Positions 63,161 through 64,000 of a DNA stretch of 64,000 nucleotides are shown piece after piece. The DNA is from Prochilodus magdalenae (taxonomy: Eukaryota; Chordata; Actinopteri; Characiformes; Prochilodontidae), in NCBI GenBank assembly GCA_024036415.1, contig JAMWET010000950.1:229001-293000 (forward strand), read 5' to 3'. Every line of letters starts with the position of its first letter. Position 1 is the first letter of the stretch. A model generated the notes under the pieces. That model saw only the letters and a program-made list of their open reading frames with translations, did no database searches and was not told the origin of the DNA. Made by a program: the position numbers and the translations under genes.

Positions 63161-64000
63161 GAATCCAAAGACAATGATCCTGGACAACTTTACTTCCAAG
63201 TTTTTGAAACCTTGGACAATACTGAAGCTGTGCGCAGTAAAGAGAGAGGAAATGACATGGGGTTTCACCTTAACTACAATCACATCTCCAACAGCAACCT
63301 ACAGGCTTTAGCCATGCTGTGTGATTTTTCCCACTGTTGGATGGCTGAAGAATAGTTTCATAGTGAGTAACTTTAATTTACTTTGTGTTGCTGTTGAGGT
63401 GGGGTTAAATTATACTTCTTACAGGTGGTTGTTGCAGTTGTAAAGGTATTTAAGGTGGAAATGGGGATCTTCTCCTGCTACATTCTGGAGTCAAATGTGC
63501 AGAGCAAACTAACAACTCTGAATTACAGTTGTCCGGGATCATACATATATTAGCCGCATTATTATTGCTAACAGCTATTCCCAAATAAGGTAGTGCTCAT
63601 TAGCTATTGGTACCAGCTAGCTAACATGGAGCAGTTAATGTGTGAAAGTTATAGCATGTTAGCAAGAGAGGGAAACACTGAGTAAGCACAAAGTGTCAAT
63701 ACTTCGCAGAGAGCAGTATATATACAAACAGACTCAATTAACAACAGGTGTGATCAATACTCAGGAGACTCTGATCTAGAAAACGAAACGGGATTGGGAG
63801 ATGGCAAACATGTGAAAATGACGTCATCGGGCGGTGGGTTATGGGAAATGCAGTCCAGGAGATCGGGGATGGGAGCCAGCAGGAATGACACTGAAATATG
63901 CTAGGCGTTCCCTAAAAGAGAAGTTGTCTGGACGGGAGCATATGTTGTTCTAAAACCTCTAAACACTGTTCATCATTGATAGTGCCTTTCCAGATGTGTA
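63161..64000. other. Right flank, possible repeat-derived sequence at the end
   Basis: No exon is supported. From about 63660 the text (ACAGGTGTGATCAATACTCA, GGTTATGGGAAATGCAGTCC) resembles a dispersed fish repeat, but I cannot name it. The next gene is not reached. Confidence 0.35.

Overview
The window is vertebrate nuclear DNA, almost certainly from a ray-finned (teleost) fish. Coding exons are small and widely spaced, introns carry GT/AG borders, and the non-coding sequence is full of decayed fish-type Tc1/mariner, hAT-like, L2-like LINE and SINE-like repeats. The repeat mix resembles otophysan fish (characins, catfishes and relatives), but this is inference. There is no bacterial or viral genome structure and no operon.

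Two complete protein-coding genes lie head to tail on the + strand. From 8275 to 23481 there are 12 coding exons of slc17a8 (vesicular glutamate transporter 3), which join in frame to a 593-residue protein. From 33733 to 58401 there are 9 coding exons of nr1h4 (farnesoid X receptor, FXR), which join in frame to 486 residues. As I recall it, the same neighbour order occurs in tetrapods (SLC17A8 then NR1H4 on human 12q23.1), so this is conserved synteny rather than a functional cluster. One gene loads glutamate into synaptic vesicles; the other is a bile-salt-sensing transcription factor.

Layout: 1-1300 is a CpG-rich island holding a candidate first coding exon of an unidentified minus-strand gene that runs off the left edge. 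1300-8270 is intergenic and repeat-bearing (a fold-back element, a SINE-like tail, a CpG-rich patch and an hAT-like element with a nested repeat). 8275-24690 is slc17a8 with its 3' UTR, which contains a 718-bp Tc1-like element. 24700-33648 is intergenic. 33649-58611 is nr1h4 up to its likely polyadenylation signal. 58612-64000 is intergenic, with a short Tc1-like element bounded by both inverted repeats and a decayed tandem duplication.

The most useful observations are in nr1h4. Its start codon is overlapped by the stop of a 28-codon upstream ORF. The splice donor that in mammals yields the MYTG insert would here run into a stop. A tyrosine that contacts bile acids in mammalian FXR is phenylalanine. 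I found no sign of a novel defence, mobile or enzymatic system. Exon borders were assigned by hand from splice consensus, reading frame and recalled family sequence. UTR starts, promoters and repeat borders are less certain.
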